Shown: positions 8,118-17,508, counted from the stretch's first letter. The stretch: 64,000 bases of DNA from Luteipulveratus halotolerans (GCF_001247745.1 NZ_LAIR01000002.1:3348001-3412000), one strand, 5' to 3'. Translations and numbers: made by a program. The notes: generated by a model from the sequence alone, not told the origin.

Positions 8118-10556
8118 TCAGTCGGAGGCCAGGCCGGACGCCGGCGCGATGCGCGCCGCCCGCCGCGCCGGCAGCACCGAGGCCAGGACGCCCGCGAGCG
8201 CCGCTCCGACCGCGACCAGGGCCAGCGTGCTCCACGAGAACGCCGGCACCGTCTCGTCGGTGAGCTCCCGCAGCAGAGCCAGGGAGCCGGCCATCCCGTA
8301 GACGAGCCCGAGCGCCACCCCACCGAGCGCCCCGGCACCGCCGACGAGCAGCGCCTCCCACAGCACGGTCAGCCGCAGCTGCCGCCGGGTCAGTCCGAGC
8401 GCTCGCAGCAGGGCCGACTCGCGGGTGCGTTCGAGCACGGAGAGCCCGAGGGTGTTGGCGACACCGACGAGTGCGATCAGCACGGCGACCGCGAGGAGGC
8501 CGGTCACGATCAGCAGGATCACGTCCGTCTGCTTCTGCAGCTCGAGCCGCTGAGTGGCGCCGCCGTCGACGCTCAGGCCGTCGTACTCCTTGGTCGCAGC
8601 ACCGATGTCGCCCATGACCCGGTCGGCGTCGGCGCCGTCCGCGATGCGCGACCACACCTCGGCGACCGGTGCGTGCGGAGCCACCTGCCGCAGGTCGGAG
8701 GTCGTCATCAGCAACGACCCGTCGCGCCCGTCGGTCTCGACGCGCAGCGACAGATCGCCGACCCGCAGCTGCGAGCCGTCCTTGACGTGCAGCCCGGTCG
8801 CGATGCTCTCCGGTACGACGATCACCCCGGACCGCAGGCCGCTCACCGTGTCGTCGTTGCGGAGCACACTCGCGGCGGCCGTCGGGTCGACGGCGACGAC
8901 CGTGCGGGCGCTGCCGCCGACGCGGACGTTCGCCTGGGTGACCGTGGCGGTGGCCGCGACCCCGTCGACCCGCGCGACGGCGTCTCGTACGCCGCCCGGC
9001 AGCCGCTCGGACGCGGATGCGACGGTCACGTCGACGGGCGAACGGCGGTCGAGCTCCTTCTCGACGGTGGCCCGGCCGGTGCCGGCAGCGACGGTCATCG
9101 CGCTGATCAGGGCGACGCCCACGAGCAGAGCCGTCGACGTGGCGGCCGTCCGCCGGGTGTTGCGCGCGACGTTGTCGGCGGCGAGCTCTCCCGGCGTACC
9201 GGCCAGACGTGCGAGCGGCCGGCCGAGCAGCCGGGCGAACGCCGGCACCACAACCGGCGCGAGCATCATCACGCCGAGGAACGACACCATGGCGCCCGCG
9301 ACGGCGGCGACCGCTGTCGGGAGCGCCACGCCCGCGACCATCAGCGCCGCGCCGAGCGCGGTGAGCAGCCCCGCGACGGCCAGGCGCACGCGTCCGGCCC
9401 TGCCCTTGACGACCACCGGCGCCTCGGGACGCAGCGCCACGAGCGGGGCCACCCGGGTCGCCTTGTACGCAGGACGCACCGCGGCGACCACCGTCACGAC
9501 CAGCCCGACCACCAGCGGCACGACCAGCGCCCGTGGGCTCACGGCGAGCCCGTCGATCCGGGTCATCGAGTCGGTGGAGTTGATGCCCGCCGTCGCAGCA
9601 CGTGCCAGCCCGATGCCGGCCGCCACACCGACGATCGATGCAATGAGACCGAGGCCGACCGACTCGGCCAGCACGGTCCGGCGCACCTGAGAGCGTGTCG
9701 CGCCCACGCACCGCAGCAGTGCCATCTCACGGGTGCGCTGGGCGAGCAGGATGCTGAACGTGTTGCCGATGACCATCGCGGCCACGAACAGCGCGACCGC
9801 GGCGAACCCGAGCAGCATCGTGGTCAGGATGTTGGCATCGCCGAGCACGTCGTCGACGTCCACCTCGGCCTGGTCGGCGCCCGAGCGCACGTCGTACGCC
9901 GACCCGAGCGTGGCGCTCAGCGCACTCACCACCGAGTCCGGGCCGTCGACCACGACGCGGTCGAATCCTGTTGAGCCGCGCCAGGACTCGATGTCGGCGT
10001 TGGTCGCAAGGATCGCCGCACGCTGGGATGCATCGGACTGGTCGATGACGCCGACGACGGTGACCGCGGTCGTGCGCGTGCGGACGCTCTCACTGTCTCC
10101 TTCCCCGCCGGCACCGACGACCGTGGTGCGCGAACCCACCTGGAAGTCATGGCTTCTCGCGGCCGTCTCCGAGACGGCGACCTCGCCGGCACGTCGGGGC
10201 AGACGGCCCTGCGCGACGGTGCCCGTACCCGAGCCGCCCGCTGTGCTCACGTCCGCGAACCGCGCCGGCGCGCCGATCCGGACGAACGCGGTCGAGGTCG
10301 GCGACACGGCCGTGACTCCGGTCGTGGCGCGGATCGTGTAGAGCGCGTCGGCACGTACGACGCCGTGGTCGGGCGCGGTGACGACCGCGGCATGGCTGCC
10401 GAGGTCGGCAGTGATCGACTTCTCGGTGGAGGCCTGCATCGTGCTGCTGAGCACGAGCGTCGCCGCGACGAACGCGACACCCAGCACGATCGCCAGGCCG
10501 GCCGAGATCATCCGGCGGCTGTGCGAGCGCAGGCCCGCGAGGGTGAGTGACAGCAC
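8118..10556 (-). CDS. FtsX-type ABC transporter permease (MacB-like, two FtsX domains)
   Basis: An 812-aa membrane protein of the FtsX/MacB class. An N-terminal membrane helix (MISAGLAIVLGVAFVAATLV) is followed by a large extracellular domain. Then come three helices of the first FtsX domain (about residues 230-350, with LLRCVGATRSQVRR), a central hydrophobic pair, a second extracellular domain, and a second FtsX domain (LLRALGLTRRQLRL) at the C-terminus. Such permeases do not import small solutes. They use ATP-driven mechanotransmission to export or sense lipids, peptides or antibiotics. It follows its ATPase gene with GTG 10556 one base after that stop, and is paired with a nearby two-component system. 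A hairpin terminator follows. Confidence 0.9.
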   Translation of the reverse strand: MLSLTLAGLRSHSRRMISAGLAIVLGVAFVAATLVLSSTMQASTEKSITADLGSHAAVVTAPDHGVVRADALYTIRATTGVTAVSPTSTAFVRIGAPARFADVSTAGGSGTGTVAQGRLPRRAGEVAVSETAARSHDFQVGSRTTVVGAGGEGDSESVRTRTTAVTVVGVIDQSDASQRAAILATNADIESWRGSTGFDRVVVDGPDSVVSALSATLGSAYDVRSGADQAEVDVDDVLGDANILTTMLLGFAAVALFVAAMVIGNTFSILLAQRTREMALLRCVGATRSQVRRTVLAESVGLGLIASIVGVAAGIGLARAATAGINSTDSMTRIDGLAVSPRALVVPLVVGLVVTVVAAVRPAYKATRVAPLVALRPEAPVVVKGRAGRVRLAVAGLLTALGAALMVAGVALPTAVAAVAGAMVSFLGVMMLAPVVVPAFARLLGRPLARLAGTPGELAADNVARNTRRTAATSTALLVGVALISAMTVAAGTGRATVEKELDRRSPVDVTVASASERLPGGVRDAVARVDGVAATATVTQANVRVGGSARTVVAVDPTAAASVLRNDDTVSGLRSGVIVVPESIATGLHVKDGSQLRVGDLSLRVETDGRDGSLLMTTSDLRQVAPHAPVAEVWSRIADGADADRVMGDIGAATKEYDGLSVDGGATQRLELQKQTDVILLIVTGLLAVAVLIALVGVANTLGLSVLERTRESALLRALGLTRRQLRLTVLWEALLVGGAGALGGVALGLVYGMAGSLALLRELTDETVPAFSWSTLALVAVGAALAGVLASVLPARRAARIAPASGLASD

Positions 10557-10557
10557 G

Positions 10558-11307
10558 TCAGACCCCCAGACCGCGCAGCGCCGCGAGGACGGAGTCGACG
10601 CTCGGGTGGGCGATCTCGCCCGAGAGCCGACCATCGGCGAGCAGGACGACGCGGTCGGCGTACGACGCCGCGACCGGGTCGTGCGTGACCATCACGACCG
10701 ACTGGCCGAGCTCGTGCACGCTGCGCTGCAGGAAGTCGAGCAGCTGTGCACCGCGCACGGAGTCGAGGGCGCCGGTCGGCTCGTCGGCGAAGATCACCCG
10801 CGGCCGCATGACCAGCGCCCGCGCCACGGCGACCCGCTGCTGCTGGCCGCCGGAGAGCTCGTGCGGGCGGTGGTCGAGACGATCCTGCAGGCCGAGGGTG
10901 CGCAGCACGAGATCGGTCCACTCAGGGTCGGGCTTGGTGCGCGACAGCTTGAGCGGCAGCAGGATGTTCTGACCGGCGGTCAGCGTGGGCAGCAGGTTGA
11001 ACGCCTGGAAGACGAACCCGACCTGCTCGCGGCGGACCAGTGTCAGCTCGGTGTCGGTGAGCGAGGTGATGTCGGTGTCGCCGATGCGCACGCCTCCCGA
11101 CGTGGGTCGGTCGAGACCCGCGAGGCAGTGCATCAGGGTCGACTTGCCCGAGCCGGACGGGCCCATGATCGCGGTGAGCCGGCGCGCCTCGAAGTCGACC
11201 GTGACGCCGTCGAGAGCGGCGACGCGAGCGCGGCCCTCGCCGTAAGACTTGTGCAGGTCTGTTGCTGAGGCCGCACTCGTGCGGACCGTCTGGCTGGTGG
11301 GGATCAT
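10558..11307 (-). CDS. ABC transporter ATP-binding protein (LolD/MacB class)
   Basis: A 249-aa ATPase. Walker A GPSGSGKST, Q-loop FVFQAFNLLPTLTA, signature LSGGQQQRVAVARAL, Walker B VIFADEPTGALDS and the switch His in MVTHDP are all intact. The sequence after the Q-loop is that of the LolD/MacB/SalX class that partners FtsX-type permeases. The start at ATG 11307 has GGAAAGC upstream. It is cotranscribed with the permease at 8118-10556. The two-component genes upstream (11571-13486) run in the same direction with a 263-bp gap that contains a repeat element. Confidence 0.92.
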   Translation of the reverse strand: MIPTSQTVRTSAASATDLHKSYGEGRARVAALDGVTVDFEARRLTAIMGPSGSGKSTLMHCLAGLDRPTSGGVRIGDTDITSLTDTELTLVRREQVGFVFQAFNLLPTLTAGQNILLPLKLSRTKPDPEWTDLVLRTLGLQDRLDHRPHELSGGQQQRVAVARALVMRPRVIFADEPTGALDSVRGAQLLDFLQRSVHELGQSVVMVTHDPVAASYADRVVLLADGRLSGEIAHPSVDSVLAALRGLGV

Positions 11308-11570
11308 GGCTGCTTTCCGTTGTCTCCGTGGGCAATTCGTCCACTCGACGGTAGGAATCAGCAGGGGTTCGGGTCGTCAGCCCGCAGGCCCGACCCGGCG
11401 TACGACCTGGGTCTGATCCATGGTCGCGGCCGCGCGACCGAAGTCGGATCGTCGGACACCGCGGGCAGCCTGGCTCACCCAGCGGGGGCCGGCACTCACG
11501 TACGAGTCTCGACATCACCGCTGGTCGAGTAGCCGGAGGCGTATCGAGACCCGGTGCGGCCAGCGCCGGC
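11308..11570. other. Gap between response regulator and ABC ATPase
   Basis: The gap carries a family A repeat at 11523-11552. The ABC promoter is expected in the ATPase-proximal half. I see no clear hexamers and no open frame I can support. Confidence 0.5.
11523..11552. repeat. Interspersed repeat family A
   Basis: Thirty bases beginning GGTCGAGTAGCCGG and ending GTATCGAGACC. On the opposite strand this is the same word pair (GGTCTCGATACG then CTACTCGACC) seen in bkdC and at 43406-43493. Confidence 0.65.
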
Positions 11571-12251
11571 TCAGCCGCTGACGCGGACGAGACCGGTCTC
11601 GTACGCCAGCACCACCATCTGCACGCGGTCGCGCAGGCCGAGCTTGGCGAGCACCCGCCCGATGTGGGTCTTGACCGTGGCCTCGGCGACGAAGAGGGCC
11701 GCTGCGATCTCGGCGTTGGACATGCCCTGCCCCACCGCGATCAGCACCTCACGCTCGCGGTCGGTGAGGCTGCCCAGCCGTTCGTCGGCGGGCGGCGTGT
11801 CCTGGCCGTCGTCCGGGAGGTGCTCGGCGAACCGGTCGATCAGCCGCCGGGTGGTCGACGGCGCCACGACCGAGTCACCCCGGTGGACGGTGCGGATGGC
11901 CGCGAGCAGGTCGGCGGGGCCGGCGTCCTTGAGCAGGAAGCCGGCAGCGCCTGCCTTGAGCGCGGCGAAGGCGTACTCGTCGAGGTCGAACGTCGTGAGG
12001 ACGACCACCGCCGGCGCATCCGGCCGAGCACAGATGCGGCGGGTGGCCTCGACGCCGTCGAGGCGCGGCATCCGGACGTCCATCAGGACGACGTCGGCGC
12101 GGCTGAGCGCGAGGCTGTCGACGGCCTCCTGCCCGTCACCGGCCTCGCCGACGACCTCCATACCGGGCTCGGCGTCGAGCACCATCCGGAACCCGGCCCG
12201 GACGAGCTGCTGGTCGTCGACGAGGAAGACTCCGATCGTGTCGTCGGTCAT
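11571..12251 (-). CDS. LuxR/NarL-family response regulator
   Basis: A 226-aa response regulator. The receiver domain (1-120) has acidic pocket residues D12/D13, phospho-acceptor Asp58 in VVLMDVRMP, the conserved Thr in LTTFD and Lys in FLLKDA. The C-terminal LuxR-type HTH (about 160-226) has LTDREREVLIAVGQGMSN and VAEATVKTHIGRVLAKLGL. The ATG overlaps the stop of the histidine kinase gene (ATGA), so the pair is translationally coupled. The likely target is the ABC exporter just downstream, by analogy with bacitracin- and LiaRS-type systems. The ligand is unknown. Confidence 0.92.
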   Translation of the reverse strand: MTDDTIGVFLVDDQQLVRAGFRMVLDAEPGMEVVGEAGDGQEAVDSLALSRADVVLMDVRMPRLDGVEATRRICARPDAPAVVVLTTFDLDEYAFAALKAGAAGFLLKDAGPADLLAAIRTVHRGDSVVAPSTTRRLIDRFAEHLPDDGQDTPPADERLGSLTDREREVLIAVGQGMSNAEIAAALFVAEATVKTHIGRVLAKLGLRDRVQMVVLAYETGLVRVSG

Positions 12252-13486
12252 GCGCTGCTCCTCGCAGTGACGGGGGTGCTGGTGGCGGGTGAGTCTGCGA
12301 CGGGAATCGTTGCGGTCACGACGAATCCGCGCACTGCGCGCGGCCTGGCCTCGAGCGATCCGCCATAGACGGCGACGCGTTCGCGCATGCCCGCGATGCC
12401 GTTGCCGTCACCGTCGTCGCGAGCGGCCGTCCCCAGACCGTCGTCGGTGACCGTGACCGTGAGCGCGTCGGCTGTGCGTTCGATCCGCACACTGGCCGAC
12501 GCCCCCTGCCCCGCGTGCTTCATCACGTTGGTGAGGGACTCCTGCACGACGCGGTACGCCGCCAGCCCGACCTCACGGGACACGTCACCGGTCGCACCGA
12601 TCGTCTGCAGCGACGTCGGCACGCCTGCGGTGGAGGTGCGTTCGACGACGCCGACGATCTCGTCGAGGCCGGCCTGCGGCGCGAGCTCGAGCTCGGTGTC
12701 CGGTGCGCGCAGCACCCCGACGAGACGGCGGGTCTCGGCGAGGGCCTCGCGGGCCGTCGCCCCGATCGTCTCCAACGTGGTCGCTGCCGCGTCGACGGCG
12801 TCCTGCGGTGACCGCGAGCCGGACCGGGCGGCGTACGCACCACCGTCGGCCTGCACCACGACGACCGACAACGAGTGGGCGACGATGTCGTGCATCTCGC
12901 GGGCGATGCGGGTGCGCTCGTCCTTCGCAGCGAGGGCAGCACGCTGCTCCTGGTCTCGTTCGAGCGCGGCGTTCTGCGCCTGCAGCTGGTCGAGCACGGC
13001 CCGGCGGGTGCGCAGCACGTCACCGAGGAACCAGGTCGCCAGCACCACCAGGGTCAGCCCGACCATGCTGAACCCGACCGCCGTGATCTTGCCGCTGAGG
13101 TCGTCCTGGGCGGGCGTGACCGCCCAGCGGGCCGTGCCGAGGGCCGCGCCGAGCAGGCCGAGACCGAGACCGGTGAGGCACACCGACCGGCGTTCGCCGT
13201 ACGCCGCGGTCGCGTAGATCGCGAACAGCGGGGCGATGTCGGCGGGCAGCATCTCGCGGTGCACGGCCAGGCGCAGGACGCACACGACGGCCAGCACCAG
13301 GGCGCACGCGAGCGGGTGGGTGCGGCGCCACCACAGCGGCCCGACCATCGCGGCGCTCAGCAGCACCAGCCACCACGACGCGAACGCCATCGTGAAGACG
13401 GTGAACACCATGAGGCCGCCGACGACCAGCCCGTCCAGCAGGCGAGGTCGCCGGCGCAGGACGTCGTAGCGGCTCTCGATGTTCAC
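12248..13486 (-). CDS. NarL-type sensor histidine kinase
   Basis: A 412-aa membrane kinase. About six hydrophobic segments fill residues 18-158, with only short loops, so it is an intramembrane-sensing type. A coiled region follows, then the HisKA_3 box with phospho-His199 (RIAREMHDIVAHSLS). A C-terminal ATPase domain follows (VTDDGLGTAARDDGDGNGIAGMRERV). It feeds the response regulator at 11571-12251. The start is GTG 13486. There is no Shine-Dalgarno, but TACGCT (13493-13498) ends exactly 6 nt before GTG, consistent with a leaderless transcript. Confidence 0.9.
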   Translation of the reverse strand: MNIESRYDVLRRRPRLLDGLVVGGLMVFTVFTMAFASWWLVLLSAAMVGPLWWRRTHPLACALVLAVVCVLRLAVHREMLPADIAPLFAIYATAAYGERRSVCLTGLGLGLLGAALGTARWAVTPAQDDLSGKITAVGFSMVGLTLVVLATWFLGDVLRTRRAVLDQLQAQNAALERDQEQRAALAAKDERTRIAREMHDIVAHSLSVVVVQADGGAYAARSGSRSPQDAVDAAATTLETIGATAREALAETRRLVGVLRAPDTELELAPQAGLDEIVGVVERTSTAGVPTSLQTIGATGDVSREVGLAAYRVVQESLTNVMKHAGQGASASVRIERTADALTVTVTDDGLGTAARDDGDGNGIAGMRERVAVYGGSLEARPRAVRGFVVTATIPVADSPATSTPVTARSSA

Positions 13487-13492
13487 CGGATC

Positions 13493-13498
13493 AGCGTA
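13493..13498 (-). promoter_or_regulatory. Leaderless -10 hexamer TACGCT
   Basis: On the minus strand TACGCT is followed by 6 nt and then the GTG start at 13486. No Shine-Dalgarno is present. Confidence 0.5.
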
Positions 13499-13570
13499 GG
13501 CACGTCCGGGCCAGCCGGCGTCCGACCGCGGTCTGATCCTGCGTACGACCACGGTCCGGCCTCGTACGAA

Positions 13571-13680
13571 TCTCGACTGGTCGGCGCTCCATGCACTGCC
13601 GGACAGACAGACTTCGCTGCAACCTCCCACGCATCTCGACTGGTCGGCACTCCATGCACTGCCGGACAGACAGATTTCGC
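13571..13680. repeat. Repeat family B, tandem pair with 63-bp period
   Basis: Two near-identical 47-bp units (13571-13617 and 13634-13680) contain GGTCGGC, CATGCACTGCCGGACAGACAG and TTCGC; they start 63 bp apart. Related copies are at 22556-22606 (opposite orientation) and 45911-46030 (again a 63-bp tandem pair). They fill the gap between the histidine kinase start and the hutI end. Confidence 0.8.
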
Positions 13681-13695
13681 GGTGAGGGAACTGGC

Positions 13696-14853
13696 TCAGA
13701 GGTCGAGGGCGCGGGCGAGGGGGACGCCGGGGCGGTAGGGGATGTGCAGGTACGACGGTGCGTCGAGCACGGTGAGGTCGGCCCGTGCGCCGACCCGCAG
13801 GTGGCCGATGTCGTCACGTCGCAGCGACCGGGCACTGCCGAGCGTGACCGCGGTCAGGGCCTCCTCGGGCGTCATGCCCATCTCGCGCACGGCCAGGGCG
13901 ATCATCAGCACGATCGAGCTGGAGTAGCAGGTGCCCGGGTTGCAGTCGGTCGCGAGCGCGACCGTGGCACCGGCGTCGATGAGGCGGCGGCCGGACGGGT
14001 AGGGCGAGCGCGTCGAGAACTCCACGCCCGGCAGCAGGGTCGCGACGGTCTCGCTGCTGGCGAGTGCCTCGACGTCGTCGTCGGACAGGTAGGTGCAGTG
14101 GTCAACGCTCGCCGCGCCGAGCTCGACCGCCAGCGCAACGCCCGGTCCGTGCCCGAGCTGGTTGCCGTGCACGCGCAGCTCGAGCCCGCCGTCGCGGCCC
14201 GCTGTGAGCACGCGGCGCGCCTCGTCCTCGGTGAACGCGTGCGGGCTGTGCGGCTCGCAGAACACGTCGACCCAGCGCGCGTACGGCTTGCAGGCTTCGA
14301 GCATGTCGCCGACGACGAGGTCGACGTACGCCGACCGGTCGCCGCGCGCCTCGGGTGGCACCACGTGCGCGCCGAGAAACGTTGTCTCATCGGTGAACTC
14401 GCGTGCGATGCGCAGAGCACGTTCCTCGTGGGCGACGTCCAGGCCGTAGCCGCTCTTGATCTCGACCGTCGTCGTGCCCTGGGCGCGCATCTCGGCGACG
14501 CGTGTGCGCAGAAGGGCGCGCAGCTCGTCGTCGCTGGCAGCGCGCGTGGCCTCGACCGAGACCGCGATGCCGCCACCGTCGTACGGCTCTCCCGTCATGC
14601 GCGCGGCGAACTCAGCCGACCGGTCTCCGGCGAACACCAGGTGGGAGTGGCTGTCGACGAATCCTGGTACGACACAACGACCTTCGACGTCGACGCGCCT
14701 GTCAGCGTCGGGCGCGTCGCTCGCCGGGCCGACCCAGCTGACCTGGCCATCGGTGGCGACGATGGCGGCGTCGCGGACGATGCCGAGCGGGCCGTCGTAC
14801 GCCTCGTCATGGGTGACGAGCTCGGCGATCCCGGTGACGAGAGTGGCGGTCAT
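13696..14853 (-). CDS. hutI: Imidazolonepropionase
   Basis: A 385-aa amidohydrolase-superfamily enzyme of the third step of histidine breakdown (imidazolone propionate to N-formimino-glutamate). The metal motif HSH lies in DSHSHLVFAGDRSAEFAAR, followed by the HutI signatures TTVEIKSGYGLD and HGNQLGHGPG. Further on are VDHCTYL, TRSPYPSGRRL, ALATDCNPGTCYSSS and the C-terminal GARADLTVLD of this fold. The start ATG overlaps the hutF stop (ATGA). It is the last gene of the M20-hutF-hutI operon. Confidence 0.94.
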   Translation of the reverse strand: MTATLVTGIAELVTHDEAYDGPLGIVRDAAIVATDGQVSWVGPASDAPDADRRVDVEGRCVVPGFVDSHSHLVFAGDRSAEFAARMTGEPYDGGGIAVSVEATRAASDDELRALLRTRVAEMRAQGTTTVEIKSGYGLDVAHEERALRIAREFTDETTFLGAHVVPPEARGDRSAYVDLVVGDMLEACKPYARWVDVFCEPHSPHAFTEDEARRVLTAGRDGGLELRVHGNQLGHGPGVALAVELGAASVDHCTYLSDDDVEALASSETVATLLPGVEFSTRSPYPSGRRLIDAGATVALATDCNPGTCYSSSIVLMIALAVREMGMTPEEALTAVTLGSARSLRRDDIGHLRVGARADLTVLDAPSYLHIPYRPGVPLARALDL

Positions 14854-16166
14854 GCGTTCCTCCACAGGGGGTCGATGGCTTCGGACAGCAGGCGACCGAC
14901 GTCGCCGAGACGATGCTGGCCGCGCTCGACGACGACCTGACCGTCGCGGATCACGGTGTCGACGTCCTCGGCGGTCGCGCTCAGCAGGATCTGGTCGGGT
15001 GCCGAGCCGGACGTACGACGCGTGCTGGTGCGCACCGCCACGAGGTCGGCACGCCGGCCGGTCTCGATGCGCCCGGCCTCGGGCCACCCGATCGAGGCGT
15101 GCGCGGTCGCCGCGTCGAGCAGCTGGGTCGGCGTGAACCGGCCGCGCTCCCCCGTCGCCAGCCGCTCGTGCATCTCCAGGGCCCGCGCCTCCTCGATCAG
15201 GTCGATGACGGCGTGCTGGTCCGAGCCGAGCGAGAGCCCGGCGCCTGCGTCGAGCAGGGCCCGCGCCGGCCCGATGCCGTCGGCGAGGTCGCGCTCGGTC
15301 GTCGGGCAGAAGCACGCCGTGGACGAGGAGTCGCCGAGCCGGCGTACGTCGTCGTCGGTGAGGTGCGTGGCGTGCACCACGCTCGTCATCTCACCCAGGG
15401 CGCCTTCGGCGTCGAGCAGGGCTGTGGGCGTCAGACCGTAGGCGGCGAGACAGGCGTCGTTCTCGGCGGGCTGCTCGGACAGGTGCGCGTGTGACGGCCG
15501 CCCCTCGGCAGCCGCGACGACGGTGCTGATCTGGTCTCGCGGCACGGCCCTCACCGAGTGAATCGCAGCGCCCACAACGGTGTTCGCGTCCGGCTCGAAG
15601 GCCGCCACCCGCGACGCCCACGCCTCGGCGTCACCGTCGCCGAAGCGGCGCTGCTGCTCGGACAACGGCTCATGCCCGTCGGCGCCGAGTCCGCCTGCGA
15701 GATAACAGGTGTCGAGCAGAGTCAGGCGTACGCCGGCCTCGCGGGCGGCCTGCCGCAGCGCCTCGCCCATCGCGTTGGGGTCGTCGTACGGCGTGCCGTC
15801 GGGCTGGTGGTGCACGTAGTGGAACTCGCCCACGGAGGTGACTCCGGCGAGCGCCATCTCGGCGTACGTCGCGCGCGCCAGCGCGAGGTAGCTGTCCGGA
15901 TCCAGCTGTGCCGCAACGGAGTACATCCCCTCGCGCCACGTCCAGAACGTGCCACCGCCGTGATGAGTACGACCTCGCAGGGCTCGGTGGAACGCGTGGC
16001 TGTGGCAGTTGGCCAGGCCCGGGATGACGACGCCGGGGAGGCGCTGCGCGTTGCCCTGCGACTGGTCGGGCGTGATGGCGGTGAAGTAGCCGTCTTCGAT
16101 GTCGAAACGCACCGATGACGCGAGTCCGTCTGGCAGCAGGGCACTTTCGGCCCAGTACGCCGTCAC
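14850..16166 (-). CDS. hutF: Formiminoglutamate deiminase
   Basis: A 438-aa amidohydrolase that hydrolyses N-formimino-L-glutamate to N-formyl-L-glutamate and ammonia, the HutF branch of histidine catabolism. Visible signatures are PGLANCHSHAFHRALRGR, GTFWTWREGMY, GEFHYVHHQPDGTPYDDPN, HAHLSEQ, HATHLTDDD, CPTTERDLADGIGPA and SLGSDQHAVID. GTG 16166 starts inside the stop of the upstream M20 gene (GTGA) and its own stop overlaps hutI, so the three genes are tightly coupled. Its product needs a deformylase to give glutamate; no HutG-type gene is in the window. Confidence 0.93.
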   Translation of the reverse strand: MTAYWAESALLPDGLASSVRFDIEDGYFTAITPDQSQGNAQRLPGVVIPGLANCHSHAFHRALRGRTHHGGGTFWTWREGMYSVAAQLDPDSYLALARATYAEMALAGVTSVGEFHYVHHQPDGTPYDDPNAMGEALRQAAREAGVRLTLLDTCYLAGGLGADGHEPLSEQQRRFGDGDAEAWASRVAAFEPDANTVVGAAIHSVRAVPRDQISTVVAAAEGRPSHAHLSEQPAENDACLAAYGLTPTALLDAEGALGEMTSVVHATHLTDDDVRRLGDSSSTACFCPTTERDLADGIGPARALLDAGAGLSLGSDQHAVIDLIEEARALEMHERLATGERGRFTPTQLLDAATAHASIGWPEAGRIETGRRADLVAVRTSTRRTSGSAPDQILLSATAEDVDTVIRDGQVVVERGQHRLGDVGRLLSEAIDPLWRNA

Positions 16167-17368
16167 GAGGCGAGCCCTTCGACCACGGTCGCGAGCGCCT
16201 CGACGCCGCGGTGGCAGTCGTCGGCCTCCGCGAACTCCTCGGGCGAGTGCGACACGCCCGTGGGATTGCGGACGTAGAGCATGCCGGTCGAGACGCCGGC
16301 GTTGGCGAGGATGCCCGCGTCGTGGCCGGCGCCCGTGCCGAGCATCGGCGCCTCGCCGCCGAGCAGCCCTCGCATCCGTTGCGCCAGAGCGGGGTCGAAG
16401 GTCGTGGTGCCGGTCCACGACTCCTCGCGCATCGTGCCGCCCAGCTCTTCGACCTGGGCGGTGAGGTCGGAGACGGCACCGCGTACGTCGTCCTCGACCG
16501 GACCGCGTGCGTCGAGCCATCCGGTCACCTGGGACGGGATCGCGTTGACACCGTTGGGGTCGACGACGACCTTGCCCATCGTGGCGACGCAACCGCGTTG
16601 CTGCGCAACGGTTCTCGCGGCGAGGACGGTCTGGGCGTAGCCGAGCATGGCGTCCTGGCGGTCCTCCAGGCGGGTCGTGCCGGCGTGGTTGGCCTCGCCG
16701 GCGAAGTCGAGGCGCCACCGGCCGTGCGGCCAGATGTCGGTGCCCACGGCGACGGCCGAGGTCGCCGGGTCGAGGTCGGCGAGAGCCCGACCCTGCTCGA
16801 CGTGCAGCTCGACGAAGGTGCCGATCCGGCGCAGCGTCTCGTCGTCACGCCCGATGTCGGTCGAGCGCCCGGCAGCAGACAGCGCCTCACCCATCGTCAG
16901 GCCGTCGGAGTCCTTGAGACCGAGCGCACGCTCGGACGTCATCGCGCCGGTGATGACGCGCGACCCTGCGCAGGCCACTCCGAACCGGGCGCCCTCCTCG
17001 TCGACGAAGTTGACGACGCCCAGCGGCACGGACGGCTCGAACCCGTTGGCTCGCAACGCGTCGATCACGGCGAGCGCGCTCACGACACCGAGCGGTCCGT
17101 CGTACGCGCCTCCGTCGGGCACGGAGTCGAGGTGTGAGCCGATGACGACGCCGGGAGTGCTGTCGGGGTCGCCCCGCCAGGCCCACTGGTTGCCCATGCG
17201 GTCGAGCGTCAGGTCGAGCCCGCGGCGGGTGCACTCGCCGGCGAACCACTCGCGCAGGGTGTGGTCGTCGCGCGTCCACGCGAACCGCCGATAGCCGCCC
17301 GTGCCGCCGTCGCGGCCCACAGGCAGGATCTCGGCCCACATCCGGTCGAACTCGCTCAGCGCACTCAC
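16163..17368 (-). CDS. M20-family amidohydrolase (allantoate amidohydrolase-like), hut operon member
   Basis: A 401-aa metallo-amidohydrolase of the allantoate amidohydrolase / N-carbamoyl-amino-acid hydrolase group. Metal ligands are visible as H79 (GSHLDSVPDGG), D90 (AYDGPLG), E124/E125 (VDEEGARFG) and the His of ELHVEQG. Substrate-domain motifs HAGTTRLEDRQDA, VNAIPSQV, GAGHDAG and VSHSPEE follow. It is the first gene of the hutFI operon and overlaps hutF by GTGA. Given that position and the lack of hutG, hydrolysis of N-formylglutamate is the most economical role; that is inference. GTG 17368 lacks a Shine-Dalgarno; TGTGAT ends 6 nt upstream. Confidence 0.88.
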   Translation of the reverse strand: MSALSEFDRMWAEILPVGRDGGTGGYRRFAWTRDDHTLREWFAGECTRRGLDLTLDRMGNQWAWRGDPDSTPGVVIGSHLDSVPDGGAYDGPLGVVSALAVIDALRANGFEPSVPLGVVNFVDEEGARFGVACAGSRVITGAMTSERALGLKDSDGLTMGEALSAAGRSTDIGRDDETLRRIGTFVELHVEQGRALADLDPATSAVAVGTDIWPHGRWRLDFAGEANHAGTTRLEDRQDAMLGYAQTVLAARTVAQQRGCVATMGKVVVDPNGVNAIPSQVTGWLDARGPVEDDVRGAVSDLTAQVEELGGTMREESWTGTTTFDPALAQRMRGLLGGEAPMLGTGAGHDAGILANAGVSTGMLYVRNPTGVSHSPEEFAEADDCHRGVEALATVVEGLAS

Positions 17369-17422
17369 CCGCCCATCACACCGCAGGACGGCGTCGTACG
17401 CGACAGGCCAGCACCGGCGTAC

Positions 17423-17438
17423 GTCTCAGATCCGAGAC
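17423..17438. promoter_or_regulatory. Predicted IclR-type operator of the M20-hutF-hutI operon
   Basis: The sequence is GTCTCAGATCCGAGAC, a 16-bp inverted repeat with 5-bp perfect arms. It differs by one base from the box at 24252-24267. Its centre is 62.5 bp upstream of the first base of the M20 start codon, the same distance as the other box has from hutH. Confidence 0.75.
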
Positions 17439-17508
17439 ACGGGCCACCGGCTGCGCAGACCCCGGTGACCCGACACCGGTTCTGCCCAGCCACGTCGACG
17501 CGTGATCC

